Assembly: GCF_014195505.1 (NCBI RefSeq)
Contig: NZ_JACIBV010000001.1
Coordinates: 5,394,001 to 5,458,000 of the forward strand
Direction of reading: 5' to 3'
DNA length: 64,000 nucleotides
DNA from: Nonomuraea dietziae
GTDB lineage: Bacteria > Actinomycetota > Actinomycetes > Streptosporangiales > Streptosporangiaceae
The notes under the pieces are model-generated. The model was not told the DNA's origin. It saw only the letters and a list, made by a program, of their open reading frames with translations, and searched no databases. The translations under genes and the position numbers were made by a program. Each line of letters begins with the position of its first letter. Position 1 is the stretch's first letter. Positions 1 to 9,007 of the stretch are shown piece by piece.

Positions 1-851
1 ATCGACACGGGCACGCCGAGCTCGAAGCGCTCGGCCGCCTTCACCACGAACCCGTGGAGCAGATAGGCGTACATCGTCGCGGCGCCGAGCCCCGAGAACC
101 ACGTCCGCCGCGAGGGCGTCACCGCCATGAACGCCGCCACCAGCACCACGCCCGCGGCCAGCATCCCCAGCCTGGCCATGCTGCCGGTCAGGTCGTCCAC
201 CCCGATCGCCGCGTTCGCGTGCCGCCACCTGATCCACTCCGTGGCGATGCCGTCGTGCAGCAGCAGCGCGGCCACCAGCCCCGCCGCGAGCGTGACCGCC
301 CCCACGACCTTCATGTACGGCCTGCGCAGCGCCTCGACGTGCTCGGGCCTCAGCATGAGCCCCAGGACGTAGAACGGCAGCAGGCCGAGCGTGCGGTTCA
401 TCGACAGCTCGTCGGGCAGCGCGCTCGTGCCCGACAGCAGCGACAGCCCCACCGCCACCACCAGTGGCCATCGCAGCTGCTGCCAGACCGGCGTGGAGAG
501 CCGCCACAGGAACAGCGACATGAGGAACCACGTGAGGTAGTAGGGGTCGAGCAGGCTGATCTCGAGCTTGCCGTACAGCAGCAGCCTGGGCAGCGAGTAG
601 GCCAGCTCGAAGAGCACGTACGGCACCGCGAGTGTGGCGATCAGCTTGCGCGCCTTGCCGCTGGAGAAGGTGAAGTTCCTCGACAGGTAGCCGCTCAGCG
701 TGATGAAGAGCGGCATGTGGAAGACGTAGACGTAGAAGTAGAGCGCGTGGGCGATCGGGTCGTCACGCAGATCCTCGATCATGTGCCCGCACACGACGAG
801 CACGATGGCCAGGAACTTGGCGTTGTCGAAGTAGGGATCCCTGTCGCTCAC
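1..851 (-). CDS. Acyltransferase 3 (OafA/YrhL-like) membrane protein, 3' end missing
   Basis: Integral membrane O-acyltransferase, cut by the left window edge so the C-terminus is absent. The minus strand reads from a GTG at 851 through an N-terminus with YFDNAKFLAI, then VVCGHMIEDL and FHMPLFITLSGY. That order (Asp-Asn-x-Lys, a His on the first membrane helix, then F-x-M-P-L-F-F/I) is typical of acyltransferase family 3. The last visible segment contains TMYAYLLHGF, the conserved late helix of the family. Members transfer acetyl or other acyl groups to sugars, lipids or peptidoglycan. The substrate cannot be read from the sequence. It diverges from the conservon at 1045, leaving about 190 bases for both promoters. 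Confidence 0.8.
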   Translation of the reverse strand, partial: MSDRDPYFDNAKFLAIVLVVCGHMIEDLRDDPIAHALYFYVYVFHMPLFITLSGYLSRNFTFSSGKARKLIATLAVPYVLFELAYSLPRLLLYGKLEISLLDPYYLTWFLMSLFLWRLSTPVWQQLRWPLVVAVGLSLLSGTSALPDELSMNRTLGLLPFYVLGLMLRPEHVEALRRPYMKVVGAVTLAAGLVAALLLHDGIATEWIRWRHANAAIGVDDLTGSMARLGMLAAGVVLVAAFMAVTPSRRTWFSGLGAATMYAYLLHGFVVKAAERFELGVPVS

Positions 852-1044
852 AGCCCACGGACCCTAGCCAGGGCACGGCGAACGCCGGGTGTCGCGCGGT
901 CGAACCCTTGCGGGCGGATCGGCGCACTAATCATCACCTTCCTCCACTGCGCCACCACCACCATCGGTGCTAGTCTCCTGTGCGATCTTCCGAGGCGTAT
1001 TTACACAAAGCGTGGAAATCGCCTCGGTACTCCGAGGTTGGGAC

Positions 1045-3153
1045 ATGCGCTCGAGAAACCGGTCGATTCGGTTCAAGATCTTTCTATTGCTGCTCCTGCC
1101 GCTCCTGTCCCTGAGCGCGCTCTGGGGCTTCGTCCTCAACCTGACCGTGGGCGACGGCCAGGCCCTGCTCCGTGCCGGCAGGCTGTACCAAACCCTCGGC
1201 GTCACCTCCACCGACCTCGGGCTCGCGTTGCAGGCCGAGCGGGCCGACTCCGCGCTGTCGCCCGCCAAGCGGGCCAGGAGCCTGGGCGCGCAGCGCGAGC
1301 GCACCGACGCCGCGCTCAGGGCCTTCACGGCCGCCGCCGCCGAGACCGACGACGCGCAGGTGCGCCAGACCCTGCGCGACACCACGCAGGAGCTCGCCAG
1401 GCTCGACACCATCCGAGCCTCCGTCGACACCGGCCTGGAAACCCGCCTGACCAACCTCAACGCCTACAACGGCCTCATGGACTCCCTGTTCCGCCTGTAC
1501 GAGCAGCTGACCTCCGTACCCGACCTGCCGATCTTCCAGCAGGCGAGCGCGATGCAGGCGATGAGCAACGCCCGCGAGGTCATCTCCAGGGAGAGCGCGC
1601 TGATCGGCGGCGCGCTCAGCGAGGGCGAGCTGACCGAGGCCGAGACCGCGGCCTTCACCGAGTACGTCGCCGCCCGCAAGTTCCTGCACGCCCGCGCGCT
1701 GTCCACGCTCGACGCCGAGCTGCGGGGGCCTTACGACAGGTTCTTCGCGGGCCCGGCCTTCGCCGCCTTCACTCTGGCGGAGGCGCGCGTCGCCGTCACG
1801 GGCGAGCCGCCGCGGAGGTCCGAGCACTGGACCAAGCCGGTGGCCGACGTCACGGCGCAGCTGGACAGGCTCGGCGCGAGCTCGGCGAAGATCCTCGCCG
1901 AGCGCTCCGACGCGGTGTCCACGACCGTCATGGTCCGCATCGCGGTGGCGGGCGGGGTCGGCCTGCTGGCCGTCATCGCCTCGATCGTCATCTCCGTCAG
2001 GTTCGGCCGCCGCCTGTCCTCGGAGCTGGCCGGGCTGCGCTCGGCCGCCCTCGACCTGGCGGAGGTACGGCTCCCGCACCTGGTCACCAGGTTGCGCGGC
2101 GGCGAGCAGGTCAACGTCAGGAAGGAAGCGCCCCCGCTCAAGGTCAGCGGCGCGGCGGAGATCCTCGACGTGGCCAAGGCGTTCGGCTCGGTCCAGCGCA
2201 CCGCCATCGAGGCCGCCGTCGGGCAGGCGAACCTGCGGCGCGGCATCAGCCAGGTCTTCCTCAACCTGGCCAGGCGCAAGCAGGGCCTGCTGCACCGCCA
2301 GCTCACCCTTCTGGACGGCATGCAGCGCCGCACCCACGAGCCCGACGCCCTTGACGACCTCTTCCGCCTCGACCACCTGACCACCCGCATGCGGCGGCAC
2401 GCCGAGGGCCTGATCATCCTGTCCGGCTCAGCGCCCGGCCGGGTGTGGCGGCAGCCGGTGCCCGCCCTCGACGTCGTCAGGGCCGCGACCGCCGAGGTGG
2501 AGGACTACACCAGGATCAGCGTCGAGCCGATGCCCACGGCCGCCGTCGACGGCTCCGCGGCGGCCGACCTGGTCCACCTGGTGGCCGAGCTGCTGGAGAA
2601 CGCCACCATCTACTCCCCGCCCAACACCACGGTCCAGGTGCGCGGCGACGCGGTCAGCAACGGCTACGTCATCGAGATCGAGGACCGGGGGCTCGGCCTG
2701 GCCCCCGAGGAGTACGACCGGCTCAACGCGCTGCTCGTGGACCCGCCGGAGTTCGATCTCGCCGACAGCGACAGGCTCGGACTGTTTGTCGTGGCCAAGC
2801 TCGCGGCCAGGCACGGCGTGAGTGTGACCGTCAGGGCCTCGCCGTTCGGCGGAACCACCGCTATCGTGCTGATCCCGCGTGGACTGCTGGTGGAACAGCC
2901 CGCGCTGCCGCCCGCCGACGCTCCCAGGCGCGAAAGGAAGCCGCTCGCGTTGGTCGGCGGCACGACCACGACCACGACCCACAAGGGCCTGCCAAGACGG
3001 GTACGGCAGGCCAATCTGGCCCCGCAGCTGAAGGCCCCCGAGCAGGAGCCGCGCCCTGAGAGATCGCCCGATGAGGTGCGCGACCTGTTCTCCGCCTTCC
3101 AGCGGGGCACGCAGCGCGGCAGAGAAGAAGAAGCCCAGGAGGGGGACCTATGA
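1045..3153 (+). CDS. cvnA: Conservon sensor histidine kinase-like protein (CvnA type)
   Basis: Membrane sensor protein of a conservon, the four-gene actinomycete module that feeds a G-protein-like switch. The ATG at 1045 is chosen because MRSRNRSIRFKIF leads straight into the first membrane helix (residues 12-33); an in-frame start at 967 would add an unlikely leader. The extracellular part resembles nitrate/nitrite-sensing (NIT) domains. A second helix lies near residues 293-318, followed by a dimerisation region with LDHLTTRMRRHAEG and a HATPase domain (N-box ELLENATIYS, G-box EDRGLGL, then SPFGGTTA). The C-terminal tail is charged and low-complexity. It overlaps the next gene by 4 bp, so the module is one operon. 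The signal sensed is unknown. Confidence 0.9.
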   Translation: MRSRNRSIRFKIFLLLLLPLLSLSALWGFVLNLTVGDGQALLRAGRLYQTLGVTSTDLGLALQAERADSALSPAKRARSLGAQRERTDAALRAFTAAAAETDDAQVRQTLRDTTQELARLDTIRASVDTGLETRLTNLNAYNGLMDSLFRLYEQLTSVPDLPIFQQASAMQAMSNAREVISRESALIGGALSEGELTEAETAAFTEYVAARKFLHARALSTLDAELRGPYDRFFAGPAFAAFTLAEARVAVTGEPPRRSEHWTKPVADVTAQLDRLGASSAKILAERSDAVSTTVMVRIAVAGGVGLLAVIASIVISVRFGRRLSSELAGLRSAALDLAEVRLPHLVTRLRGGEQVNVRKEAPPLKVSGAAEILDVAKAFGSVQRTAIEAAVGQANLRRGISQVFLNLARRKQGLLHRQLTLLDGMQRRTHEPDALDDLFRLDHLTTRMRRHAEGLIILSGSAPGRVWRQPVPALDVVRAATAEVEDYTRISVEPMPTAAVDGSAAADLVHLVAELLENATIYSPPNTTVQVRGDAVSNGYVIEIEDRGLGLAPEEYDRLNALLVDPPEFDLADSDRLGLFVVAKLAARHGVSVTVRASPFGGTTAIVLIPRGLLVEQPALPPADAPRRERKPLALVGGTTTTTTHKGLPRRVRQANLAPQLKAPEQEPRPERSPDEVRDLFSAFQRGTQRGREEEAQEGDL

Positions 3154-3551
3154 CGACACCCACCACGAACAGCGGCGAGCTGAGCTGGCTCCTCGACGAC
3201 CTCACGACCAGGGTGGGCGCCGTCAGGCAGGCGGTGATCCTGTCCACCGACGGCCTGGCCGTCGGCTACTCACGCGGGCTCAGCCGCGAGGACGCCGAGC
3301 ACCTGTCGGCGGTCGCCGCCGGATTCCAGAGCCTTGCCCGCGGCGCGGGGCGGCACTTCGGCGGAGGTGACGTGCGCCAGACCATCGTGGAGATGGAGTC
3401 GGCGTTCCTGTTCGTCACGGCCGCGGGGCAGGGCACGTGCCTGGCCGTCCTGGCCAACTCGGACGCCGACGTCGGCCACGTCGCCTACGAGATGGCGATG
3501 CTGGTCAAGCGGGTCGGGCAGCACATCTCGACTAACCCTCGCGTGTCATGA
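3150..3551 (+). CDS. cvnB: Roadblock/LC7 domain protein (CvnB type)
   Basis: 133-residue roadblock/LC7 protein, second member of the conservon. It begins with SGELSWLLDDLTTRVGAVRQ and continues with AVILSTDGLAVGYS, the strand-turn-strand core of bacterial roadblock (MglB-like) proteins, and ends in the usual amphipathic helix. In this module the protein is thought to act on the neighbouring Ras-like GTPase, by analogy with MglB. It overlaps both neighbours by 4 bp (ATGA junctions), which suggests translational coupling. Length and domain cover are normal for the family. Confidence is high for the family and moderate for the biochemical role. Confidence 0.92.
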   Translation: MTTPTTNSGELSWLLDDLTTRVGAVRQAVILSTDGLAVGYSRGLSREDAEHLSAVAAGFQSLARGAGRHFGGGDVRQTIVEMESAFLFVTAAGQGTCLAVLANSDADVGHVAYEMAMLVKRVGQHISTNPRVS

Positions 3552-3904
3552 ACCAGTGGATGGACGAGGAGGCAGGACCCTTCGTCCGCCCGTATGCTCT
3601 CATCCGCGGGCGGACCCGCTCCTCGGGGGAGAATCTCGACCTCATCGCCATGGTGACCGCGACGGGCGAGCCGCCCGTCGCGGGGCTCGGGCCCGAGCAG
3701 GAGGCGATCCTGCGCGCGGCCAGCACCCCCATCTCGGTGGCCGACGTGGCCGTCGAGCTCGACCTGCCGGTCGGCGTCGTCAGAGTCTTACTCGGCGACC
3801 TGCGTGACAACGGCCTCGTCTCGGTCTCGTCCCCCTCCTCAGCAGGGCCGCGCCCGAACGAGCGCATTCTCAAGGAAGTGATCAATGGACTCCGGGCTCT
3901 CTGA
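3548..3904 (+). CDS. cvnC: DUF742 protein (CvnC type)
   Basis: 118-residue DUF742 protein, third conservon gene. The N-terminal signature is visible: W-x-DEEAG-P-F-V-RPYAL-I-RGRTR, followed by a winged-helix-like region with DLPVGVVRVLLGDL and the closing motif ILKEVINGLRAL. DUF742 proteins are found almost only in conservons, and their biochemical role is not firmly established. The gene starts inside cvnB (4-bp overlap) and its last 20 bases overlap the start of the GTPase gene. A second DUF742 gene lies on the opposite strand at 4441-4815 with the same N-terminal signature, so the two are paralogues. Confidence 0.92.
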   Translation: MNQWMDEEAGPFVRPYALIRGRTRSSGENLDLIAMVTATGEPPVAGLGPEQEAILRAASTPISVADVAVELDLPVGVVRVLLGDLRDNGLVSVSSPSSAGPRPNERILKEVINGLRAL

Positions 3905-4463
3905 GGATCCCGTCGCGCTGAAGATCCTCATCGCCGGCGGCTTCGGCGTGGGGAAGACCACGCTGGTCGGCGCGATCAGCGAGATCAAGCCACTGCGCAC
4001 GGAAGAGGTGCTGTCCGACGTCGGCGTCGGCGTCGACGACCTCGACGGCGTGGAGGGCAAGACCACCACCACGGTGGCGATGGACTTCGGCAGGATCACC
4101 ATCCGCGAGGGCTTGGTGGTCTACCTGTTCGGCACTCCCGGGCAGGAACGCTTCTGGTTCATGTGGGACGAGCTGTCCTACGGCGCGCTGGGCGCCGTCG
4201 TGATCGCCGACACCAGGCGCCTCACCGACTGCTTCCCCTCGATCGACTACTTCGAGCAGCGCGGCACACCGTTCGTGGTGGCGGTCAACTGCTTCGACGG
4301 CGCGGCCACCCACAGCGTCGAGGACGTGCGGATCGCGCTCGACCTGGACGACGACATCCCCGTGCTCCTCTGCGACGTGCGCAGGCGGACCTCCGCGAAG
4401 GAGGTCATGATCTCGCTGGTCGAGCACTCGCTCAGGACTCTCACAGGGCCCGGAGCCCGCTGA
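3885..4463 (+). CDS. cvnD: Ras-like GTPase (CvnD type)
   Basis: 192-residue small GTPase, fourth conservon gene. The P-loop is GGFGVGKTT near residue 17, switch II is FGTPGQERFWFMWDEL, and the guanine-recognition Asn-x-x-Asp is in VAVNCFDGA. Domain order and length match CvnD proteins, which are MglA-like and membrane-associated through the module. The start ATG at 3885 lies 20 bp inside cvnC and begins MDSGLSEDPVALKILIAGG. Its 3' end overlaps by 23 bp, tail to tail, with the DUF742 gene of the inverted second module. Transcripts from the two strands would therefore be complementary there. Confidence 0.93.
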   Translation: MDSGLSEDPVALKILIAGGFGVGKTTLVGAISEIKPLRTEEVLSDVGVGVDDLDGVEGKTTTTVAMDFGRITIREGLVVYLFGTPGQERFWFMWDELSYGALGAVVIADTRRLTDCFPSIDYFEQRGTPFVVAVNCFDGAATHSVEDVRIALDLDDDIPVLLCDVRRRTSAKEVMISLVEHSLRTLTGPGAR

Positions 4464-4815
4464 TCACCTCGCGCAGCAGGCTCTCCGTGGGAGAGGCGGC
4501 CGCCGTCACCGGCGGCCGCACCAGGATCAGCCCGTGGTCGAGCAGGTCGCCCAGCAGCACCCGCACCACGCCGACCGGCAGCCCGGTCTCCGAGGCGACC
4601 TCCACGAGCGGTCCCGTACGGCCCTGCGTCACGTGATCGAGCAGCCGCCTGTGCTGCGAGCCCAGATCGGCCTGGGCTGGGACGGGCACGCCCGTCGAGG
4701 TGATCACTGCCAGCAGGTCGAGTGCGGTGGAGGAGGGTCTGGTACGGCCCCTGGTCATCGCGTACGGCCGGACGACGGGCCCGGCTTCCTCGTCCACCCA
4801 CTCCATGTCGCTCAT
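4441..4815 (-). CDS. Second DUF742 protein (CvnC type) in an orphan A-C module
   Basis: 124-residue DUF742 protein on the minus strand. It begins MSDMEWVDEEAGPVVRPYAM and carries GLPVGVVRVLLGDL and LLREVISGLRAL, so it is clearly related to the CvnC encoded at 3548-3904. The ATG at 4815 overlaps the upstream kinase gene by 4 bp (ATGA). No roadblock gene lies between kinase and DUF742, and no GTPase follows, because the gene runs directly into the tail of cvnD on the other strand. This second module is therefore only A-C. The missing partners may be supplied by the facing conservon, which is inference. Confidence 0.9.
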   Translation of the reverse strand: MSDMEWVDEEAGPVVRPYAMTRGRTRPSSTALDLLAVITSTGVPVPAQADLGSQHRRLLDHVTQGRTGPLVEVASETGLPVGVVRVLLGDLLDHGLILVRPPVTAAASPTESLLREVISGLRAL

Positions 4816-7103
4816 GCTCCCCCATCCTGTTCGCTGTCCTGACGCCCGCGCTGCCAGCCCGACTGCAGGGACGACAGCAGCGCCCTGGTCTCCTCGGGAG
4901 AGCGCTCGTCGGCCGAGCGCTGGTCAGCGGGCTCCTGTCGGGGGGACGAGGAGGCCAGGCGAGAAGGCAGGTTGGTCTGCCTGATCCTGCGGGGCAGCAC
5001 CGCGGGAGCCTCCTCGACGACAGGGGCGTTCAGCGGCATGCTCGTGACCGCCTCGAACGGGCCCCTTGGCTTGGCGTCCTCGAACGGCCCCCTGACGACC
5101 ACCGGTTCCTGCGTGTCGATGCGCTCGACCTTGACGTCCACCCTGCGGGAGGTGCGTGTCCTGCGCGGCAGGTCCGCCGCGCCCTCCCTCTTGATCGGGC
5201 TGACCACCCGCTCGGGCGGTCCCCCGATCGCCGCCAGCGACTCGGTGAGCGCGTTCGGCAGGAGCACGATCGCCGTCGTTCCCCCGTACGGCGACTGCTT
5301 GAGCGTCACCGTGACACCGTGCCTGGCGGCCAGCATGCCGACCACCGCGAAGCCGAGCCGCTCGGTCTGCGAGGGGTCGAACTCCTGCGGCCCCGACAGC
5401 CGCTCGTTGAGGGCCTGCCGCTCCTGCGCGGGCAGGCCGAGCCCCCGGTCCTCGATCTCGACCGCGTATCCCCTGCCGACCAGCTCGCCCCTGACCGAGA
5501 CCTCGTTCTCCGGCGAGGAGAACTGCGCGGCGTTCTCGATGAGCTCGGCGAACAGGTGCATCAGGTCGGCGACGGCGGCGCCCGACACGCCGCACTCGGG
5601 CATCGGGTAGACGCGGACCCTGGTGTAGTCCTCGACCTGGGCGGCGGCGCCGTTCAGCACGTCCTCGACGGGGATGGTGCCGCGCCACTTGCGCCCTGCC
5701 GTACCGCCGGACAGCAGCACCAGGCCCTCGGCGTGGCGGCGCATGCGGGTCGTGAGGTGGTCGAGCTTGAACAGGCTCTCCAGCGCGTCGGGGTCCTCGG
5801 CCTCGCGCTGCATGCCGTCCAGGAGCTTGAGCTGGCGCTGGAGCAGACTCTGGCTGCGCCTGGCCAGGTTGCGCAGGGCCAGCGCGACGCCCTCCCTCAG
5901 CCTGGCCTGTTCGACGGCGGCCTCGACCGCCGTGCTCTGCACGCTGTCGAAGGCGGTGGCCAGGTCCCTGATCTCGCTGGTGGCCGCGGGGGCGACGACG
6001 ATCGGCGGCGACTCCGCCGCCACGTCCACGCGCTCACCCGCGCGCAGCCGCGCCACCACCCCCGGCAGCCGGATCTCCGCCAGCTCCAGAGCGGTACGGC
6101 GCAGCGTGCCCAGCTCGCTGGTGACGACCCTGCCGACCCTGATGGAGATGAAGATCGAGAAGGCGACCGCGATGAGCCCGAGCACGCCCGCCACGACCGC
6201 GCGCGTCAGGATCGCCATGCCCGCGGGCTCCATCCTGGCCAGCAGGAGGTCGCCGGTGTCCCAGGTGCCCCTGGTGTAGTCCTTGAGGACGGGGTCGGCG
6301 GAGGCGCGCCACTCCGCCACGGCGACGCTGCCACCGGAGAGGACAGAGGTGATCGCGCCCTGCGTGGCGAGGAACTGGGGCGAGCCCGCCAGCGTGTCGA
6401 ACGGCCTGCGCAGCTCGCCGTCGAGCTCGATCCTCGCCCTGTCGAACTGGAGCGTGCGAGCGCCCTCCAGCTTGGCCATGAGCTCGCGGTCGGCGGGGGC
6501 CAGGTCGCCGTCTGAGGCGATGACGAGGGTGTGCTGGCGGTGCAGCAGTTCGCGGGCCTGATCGGCGGCGATGAGCCCGTTGGCCTGCTGGTAGAGGACG
6601 ACGTCGGTGCTGAGGGCGAAGGTTCCGTAGAGGCGGTAGATCGCGTCGGAGATCGCCGCGTAGTCGGCCACCAGGCGCGAGGGCGTCTGCCTGCCCTCGT
6701 CCACCAGCCGCCTGATCTCCCCCAGCCGGTCGGCCTGCGCGAAGACGACTCTGAGCTGCGCCTTCATGTCATGGCTGAGCGCCGCCTGGGTGTCATCCGA
6801 GTTCGCGTTCTGGGTGAGGGACCTGCGGACCTTGTCGGTGTTCGCCCGCGCCGCGGCCAGGGCGCCGAGCCCCGTCGCACCGCCGGCCATCCGCTCGGCG
6901 GAGGCCAGCCGTTCCTGCTGAAGGTTGTACACCAGGATGTCGGCGTCGTTGATCACGCCGGTCCAGATGGTGTCGACCTTCAACAGGTTGAAGGCCTCAC
7001 CGGCGGTGGTGCTGGCCGCGAACCCCCATAGCGCCACCAGCGACACCAGGGGGACGACGAGCAGAGTGGCGATCTTGAATCGTATGGATCTGCCCGATGC
7101 CAT
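4812..7103 (-). CDS. Second conservon-type sensor histidine kinase (CvnA-like)
   Basis: 763-residue paralogue of the CvnA encoded at 1045. It begins MASGRSIRFKIATLLVVPL with a first membrane helix at about residues 11-30, and has a NIT-like extracellular region, a second helix near residues 365-390 and a long linker. The region LDHLTTRMRRHAEGL is the counterpart of the phosphoacceptor helix. The HATPase boxes are ELIENAAQFS, EDRGLGL and SPYGGTTA, and a disordered tail follows. The upstream region to 7191 is comparatively AT-rich and probably holds the promoter. The gene overlaps its DUF742 partner by 4 bp. Ligand and output are unknown. Confidence 0.9.
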   Translation of the reverse strand: MASGRSIRFKIATLLVVPLVSLVALWGFAASTTAGEAFNLLKVDTIWTGVINDADILVYNLQQERLASAERMAGGATGLGALAAARANTDKVRRSLTQNANSDDTQAALSHDMKAQLRVVFAQADRLGEIRRLVDEGRQTPSRLVADYAAISDAIYRLYGTFALSTDVVLYQQANGLIAADQARELLHRQHTLVIASDGDLAPADRELMAKLEGARTLQFDRARIELDGELRRPFDTLAGSPQFLATQGAITSVLSGGSVAVAEWRASADPVLKDYTRGTWDTGDLLLARMEPAGMAILTRAVVAGVLGLIAVAFSIFISIRVGRVVTSELGTLRRTALELAEIRLPGVVARLRAGERVDVAAESPPIVVAPAATSEIRDLATAFDSVQSTAVEAAVEQARLREGVALALRNLARRSQSLLQRQLKLLDGMQREAEDPDALESLFKLDHLTTRMRRHAEGLVLLSGGTAGRKWRGTIPVEDVLNGAAAQVEDYTRVRVYPMPECGVSGAAVADLMHLFAELIENAAQFSSPENEVSVRGELVGRGYAVEIEDRGLGLPAQERQALNERLSGPQEFDPSQTERLGFAVVGMLAARHGVTVTLKQSPYGGTTAIVLLPNALTESLAAIGGPPERVVSPIKREGAADLPRRTRTSRRVDVKVERIDTQEPVVVRGPFEDAKPRGPFEAVTSMPLNAPVVEEAPAVLPRRIRQTNLPSRLASSSPRQEPADQRSADERSPEETRALLSSLQSGWQRGRQDSEQDGGA

Positions 7104-7191
7104 GACACCCGCTCCCGTTGAGAGATCGCGGGAGAGAATAGCATTGGGGTCGGGAGATATCTTCTCTCATTCGTGAGAAATTTGTGACATG

Positions 7192-7840
7192 TCATGAAAT
7201 TGGGGCAAGTGTGGCGGTGGTCGCCCTGACCCACTGGAGCCGCACCAGGCGCGCCGCCAGCACCGCGAGCAGCGCCACCTCCGCCGCCAGCAGCCCTCGT
7301 TCGACCAGCCCGATCATGACCCTGTCCCCCGGCAGTGCCACGTAGGTGATCGCCAGCAGGCCCAGCCCTCCGGCCAGCGCGACCCACTCGACCGGCCTGG
7401 AGACGGCCTTCCACCGCTCGTCAGCCGCCAGCCTGGGCACCAGCAGCGCCCCCGCGGCGGGGAGGCTGACGAACGCGGCCACCGACACCCACCTGTGGAT
7501 CTCGGCGGTCAGCGTCATGTCCATGCCGATCGGCGTGGTGGGGATGATCGCCGCGACGATCAGCGCCCCGCTCCACACCATCAGCAGCCGCTCGGGCAGC
7601 CCCCTGATCGGCGCCCCCGCCGCCCGCAGCGCCGCCAGCAACACGAACGACCCCAGGGCCCATCGCCACCATCGCCACCTCCGTGACGCCCCCGCGGTCG
7701 GCCACGGCGTACTCGCTGATGGTCACGTTCATCGGGTCGAGGTAGGGGTCGGGGTCCAACTGACCGACCACGATGGCGACGACCGAGAACATGATCAACG
7801 AGCAGGAGATGAGTGGGTAGAACCTTTTCAGCGGGGCCAT
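7192..7840 (-). pseudogene. DUF998-like membrane protein gene with one frameshift
   Basis: Two overlapping reading frames together make one plausible membrane protein of about 215 residues. The first part starts at the ATG at 7840 (MAPLKRFYPLISCSLIMF) and reads as far as EYAVADRGGVTEVAMVAMG. The second continues in another frame with LGSFVLLAALRAAGAPIRGL and then several hydrophobic helices, ending at 7192. The frames join at the GGGCCC run at 7656-7661, where one base must be gained or lost. The DUF998 assignment rests on layout and hydrophobicity and is moderate. The break may be a real mutation or an assembly error, since two similar breaks occur in this window. Confidence 0.6.
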
Positions 7841-8030
7841 GGTTCGAGCATGGCCTTCCGCGCCCTCTCCGCCATCCGGCACCGCCCCTGAGGCGTCCCC
7901 GAGTCCGGCCCCTGAGAAGTCAGGGCATATCGCCCCCTGAGGGCCTGTCACGGGCGACGTGACGGCGGGCGGCCGAAGTCGTGCCGGAGGAGCGTGGAGG
8001 ACGGGCGGTCAGCGGTGACCCCGGGTGGGC

Positions 8031-8444
8031 TCAGGTGGGCCGGCCGTACTCGGAGTGGGCCGCGCAGGCGGCGCACATCACCGCGCCCGACTCCGCCGCG
8101 CCCGTGCAGATGTCGGGCCTGTCCGGATGCCTGAAGCACAGGCACTGACAGGAGGTGGTGGCCTCCTCGACCTCCCAGAGCCCCTCCGACGGCGGCTCGT
8201 TGAACAGCTGGTTGTCGAGGAAGTCGGTGAGGGGCCGCAGCACCGCCTCACCCAGCGGGCGCAGGGCCTGCACGAAGGAGGCCGCCAGAGGGCCGAAGGT
8301 CTCCGACACCTCCCGCAGGATGTCGGGCGGCGTGCCTGGCTTCTCCTCCGGAGGGGCCCAGCGCATGGCGTCCGCGCTCAGGGTCTCCCAGTCCTCCACC
8401 ACGCCGTCGATGGCGTCGAGTACGTGATCAGGGTCGCTTCGCAT
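8031..8444 (-). CDS. Hypothetical protein with a C-terminal cysteine cluster
   Basis: 137-residue protein I do not recognise. The first two thirds are acidic and probably helical (MRSDPDHVLDAIDGVVEDWE and onwards). The end contains TTSCQCLCFRHPDRPDICTG followed by AVMCAACAAHSEYG. The spacing C-x-C-x-C ... H ... C ... C-x-x-C looks able to bind a metal, which is inference. The ATG at 8444 starts a coding-like frame. The gene lies between the DUF998 gene and the VOC gene on the same strand without tight coupling. Confidence 0.7.
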   Translation of the reverse strand: MRSDPDHVLDAIDGVVEDWETLSADAMRWAPPEEKPGTPPDILREVSETFGPLAASFVQALRPLGEAVLRPLTDFLDNQLFNEPPSEGLWEVEEATTSCQCLCFRHPDRPDICTGAAESGAVMCAACAAHSEYGRPT

Positions 8445-8482
8445 GGTCGCGCTCCAAACGCAGCGGTTCGGATACCACCAGA

Positions 8483-8989
8483 TTACGCGAAGGAGACGCC
8501 CACGCCCCCGCGAGTCGTGGCGCCATAACGCTCGATCTCGGCGGCCAGGTTCAGCGGTCTGATGGACTCACGTCCCCTGAGCACGTCCTCGGTGATCAGC
8601 GCGGCCGGCACCAACCACGAGACCTCGAACTCCAGCCCGTCGGGGTCCTTGGCGTACAGGGCCTTGGTCGTCGAGTGGTCGGAGGCGCCCGCCAGCGAGC
8701 CGAGCCCGCTCAGCCGCGCCGCGATGCGCTGCAGCTCCTCCAGCGTGTCGACCTCCCACGCGAGGTGGTACAGGCCCACCGTGGAACGGCCCGCGGCCGA
8801 GGGCCCCGCCTGCTCGCCGATCTGGAAGAGCCCGAGGTCGTGGTCGTTGGTCGACCCTCCCGCCTGCAGGAAGGCGGCCCCCGGCATGCTCATGACCACC
8901 TCGAAGCCGAGGGCCTCGCGATAGAAGGCGACGCTGCGCTCGACGTCGCGCACGTAGAGAACGGCATGGTTCAGACGTTGCACTGGCAT
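8483..8989 (-). CDS. VOC family (glyoxalase/dioxygenase-fold) protein
   Basis: 168-residue vicinal-oxygen-chelate protein. The first module is clear: LNHAVLYVRDVERSVAFYRE with the first metal-ligand His near residue 7, then GLYHLAWEVDTLEELQ and KDPDGLEFEVSW, which place the other usual His and Glu ligands. Members act as glyoxalases, ring-cleaving dioxygenases or drug-binding proteins. The length fits one two-module monomer. It is divergent from a MarR gene starting at 9029, only 39 bases away, with an operator-like dyad between them. Repression of this gene by that MarR protein is therefore likely. The substrate is not known. Confidence 0.85.
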   Translation of the reverse strand: MPVQRLNHAVLYVRDVERSVAFYREALGFEVVMSMPGAAFLQAGGSTNDHDLGLFQIGEQAGPSAAGRSTVGLYHLAWEVDTLEELQRIAARLSGLGSLAGASDHSTTKALYAKDPDGLEFEVSWLVPAALITEDVLRGRESIRPLNLAAEIERYGATTRGGVGVSFA

Positions 8990-9007
8990 GCCACCAATGT
9001 ATATGAG

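Noticed and set aside
54..2354. Very long open frame on the plus strand covering the acyltransferase region and part of cvnA
   Set aside because: Arg/Gln/Pro-rich translation typical of an antisense shadow in high-GC DNA; the real genes are the minus-strand acyltransferase and cvnA in another frame.
7167..7189. TGTGACA upstream of the second cvnA as an ECF41 promoter
   Set aside because: On the minus strand TGTCACA is followed after 16 bases by GAGA, not CGTC.
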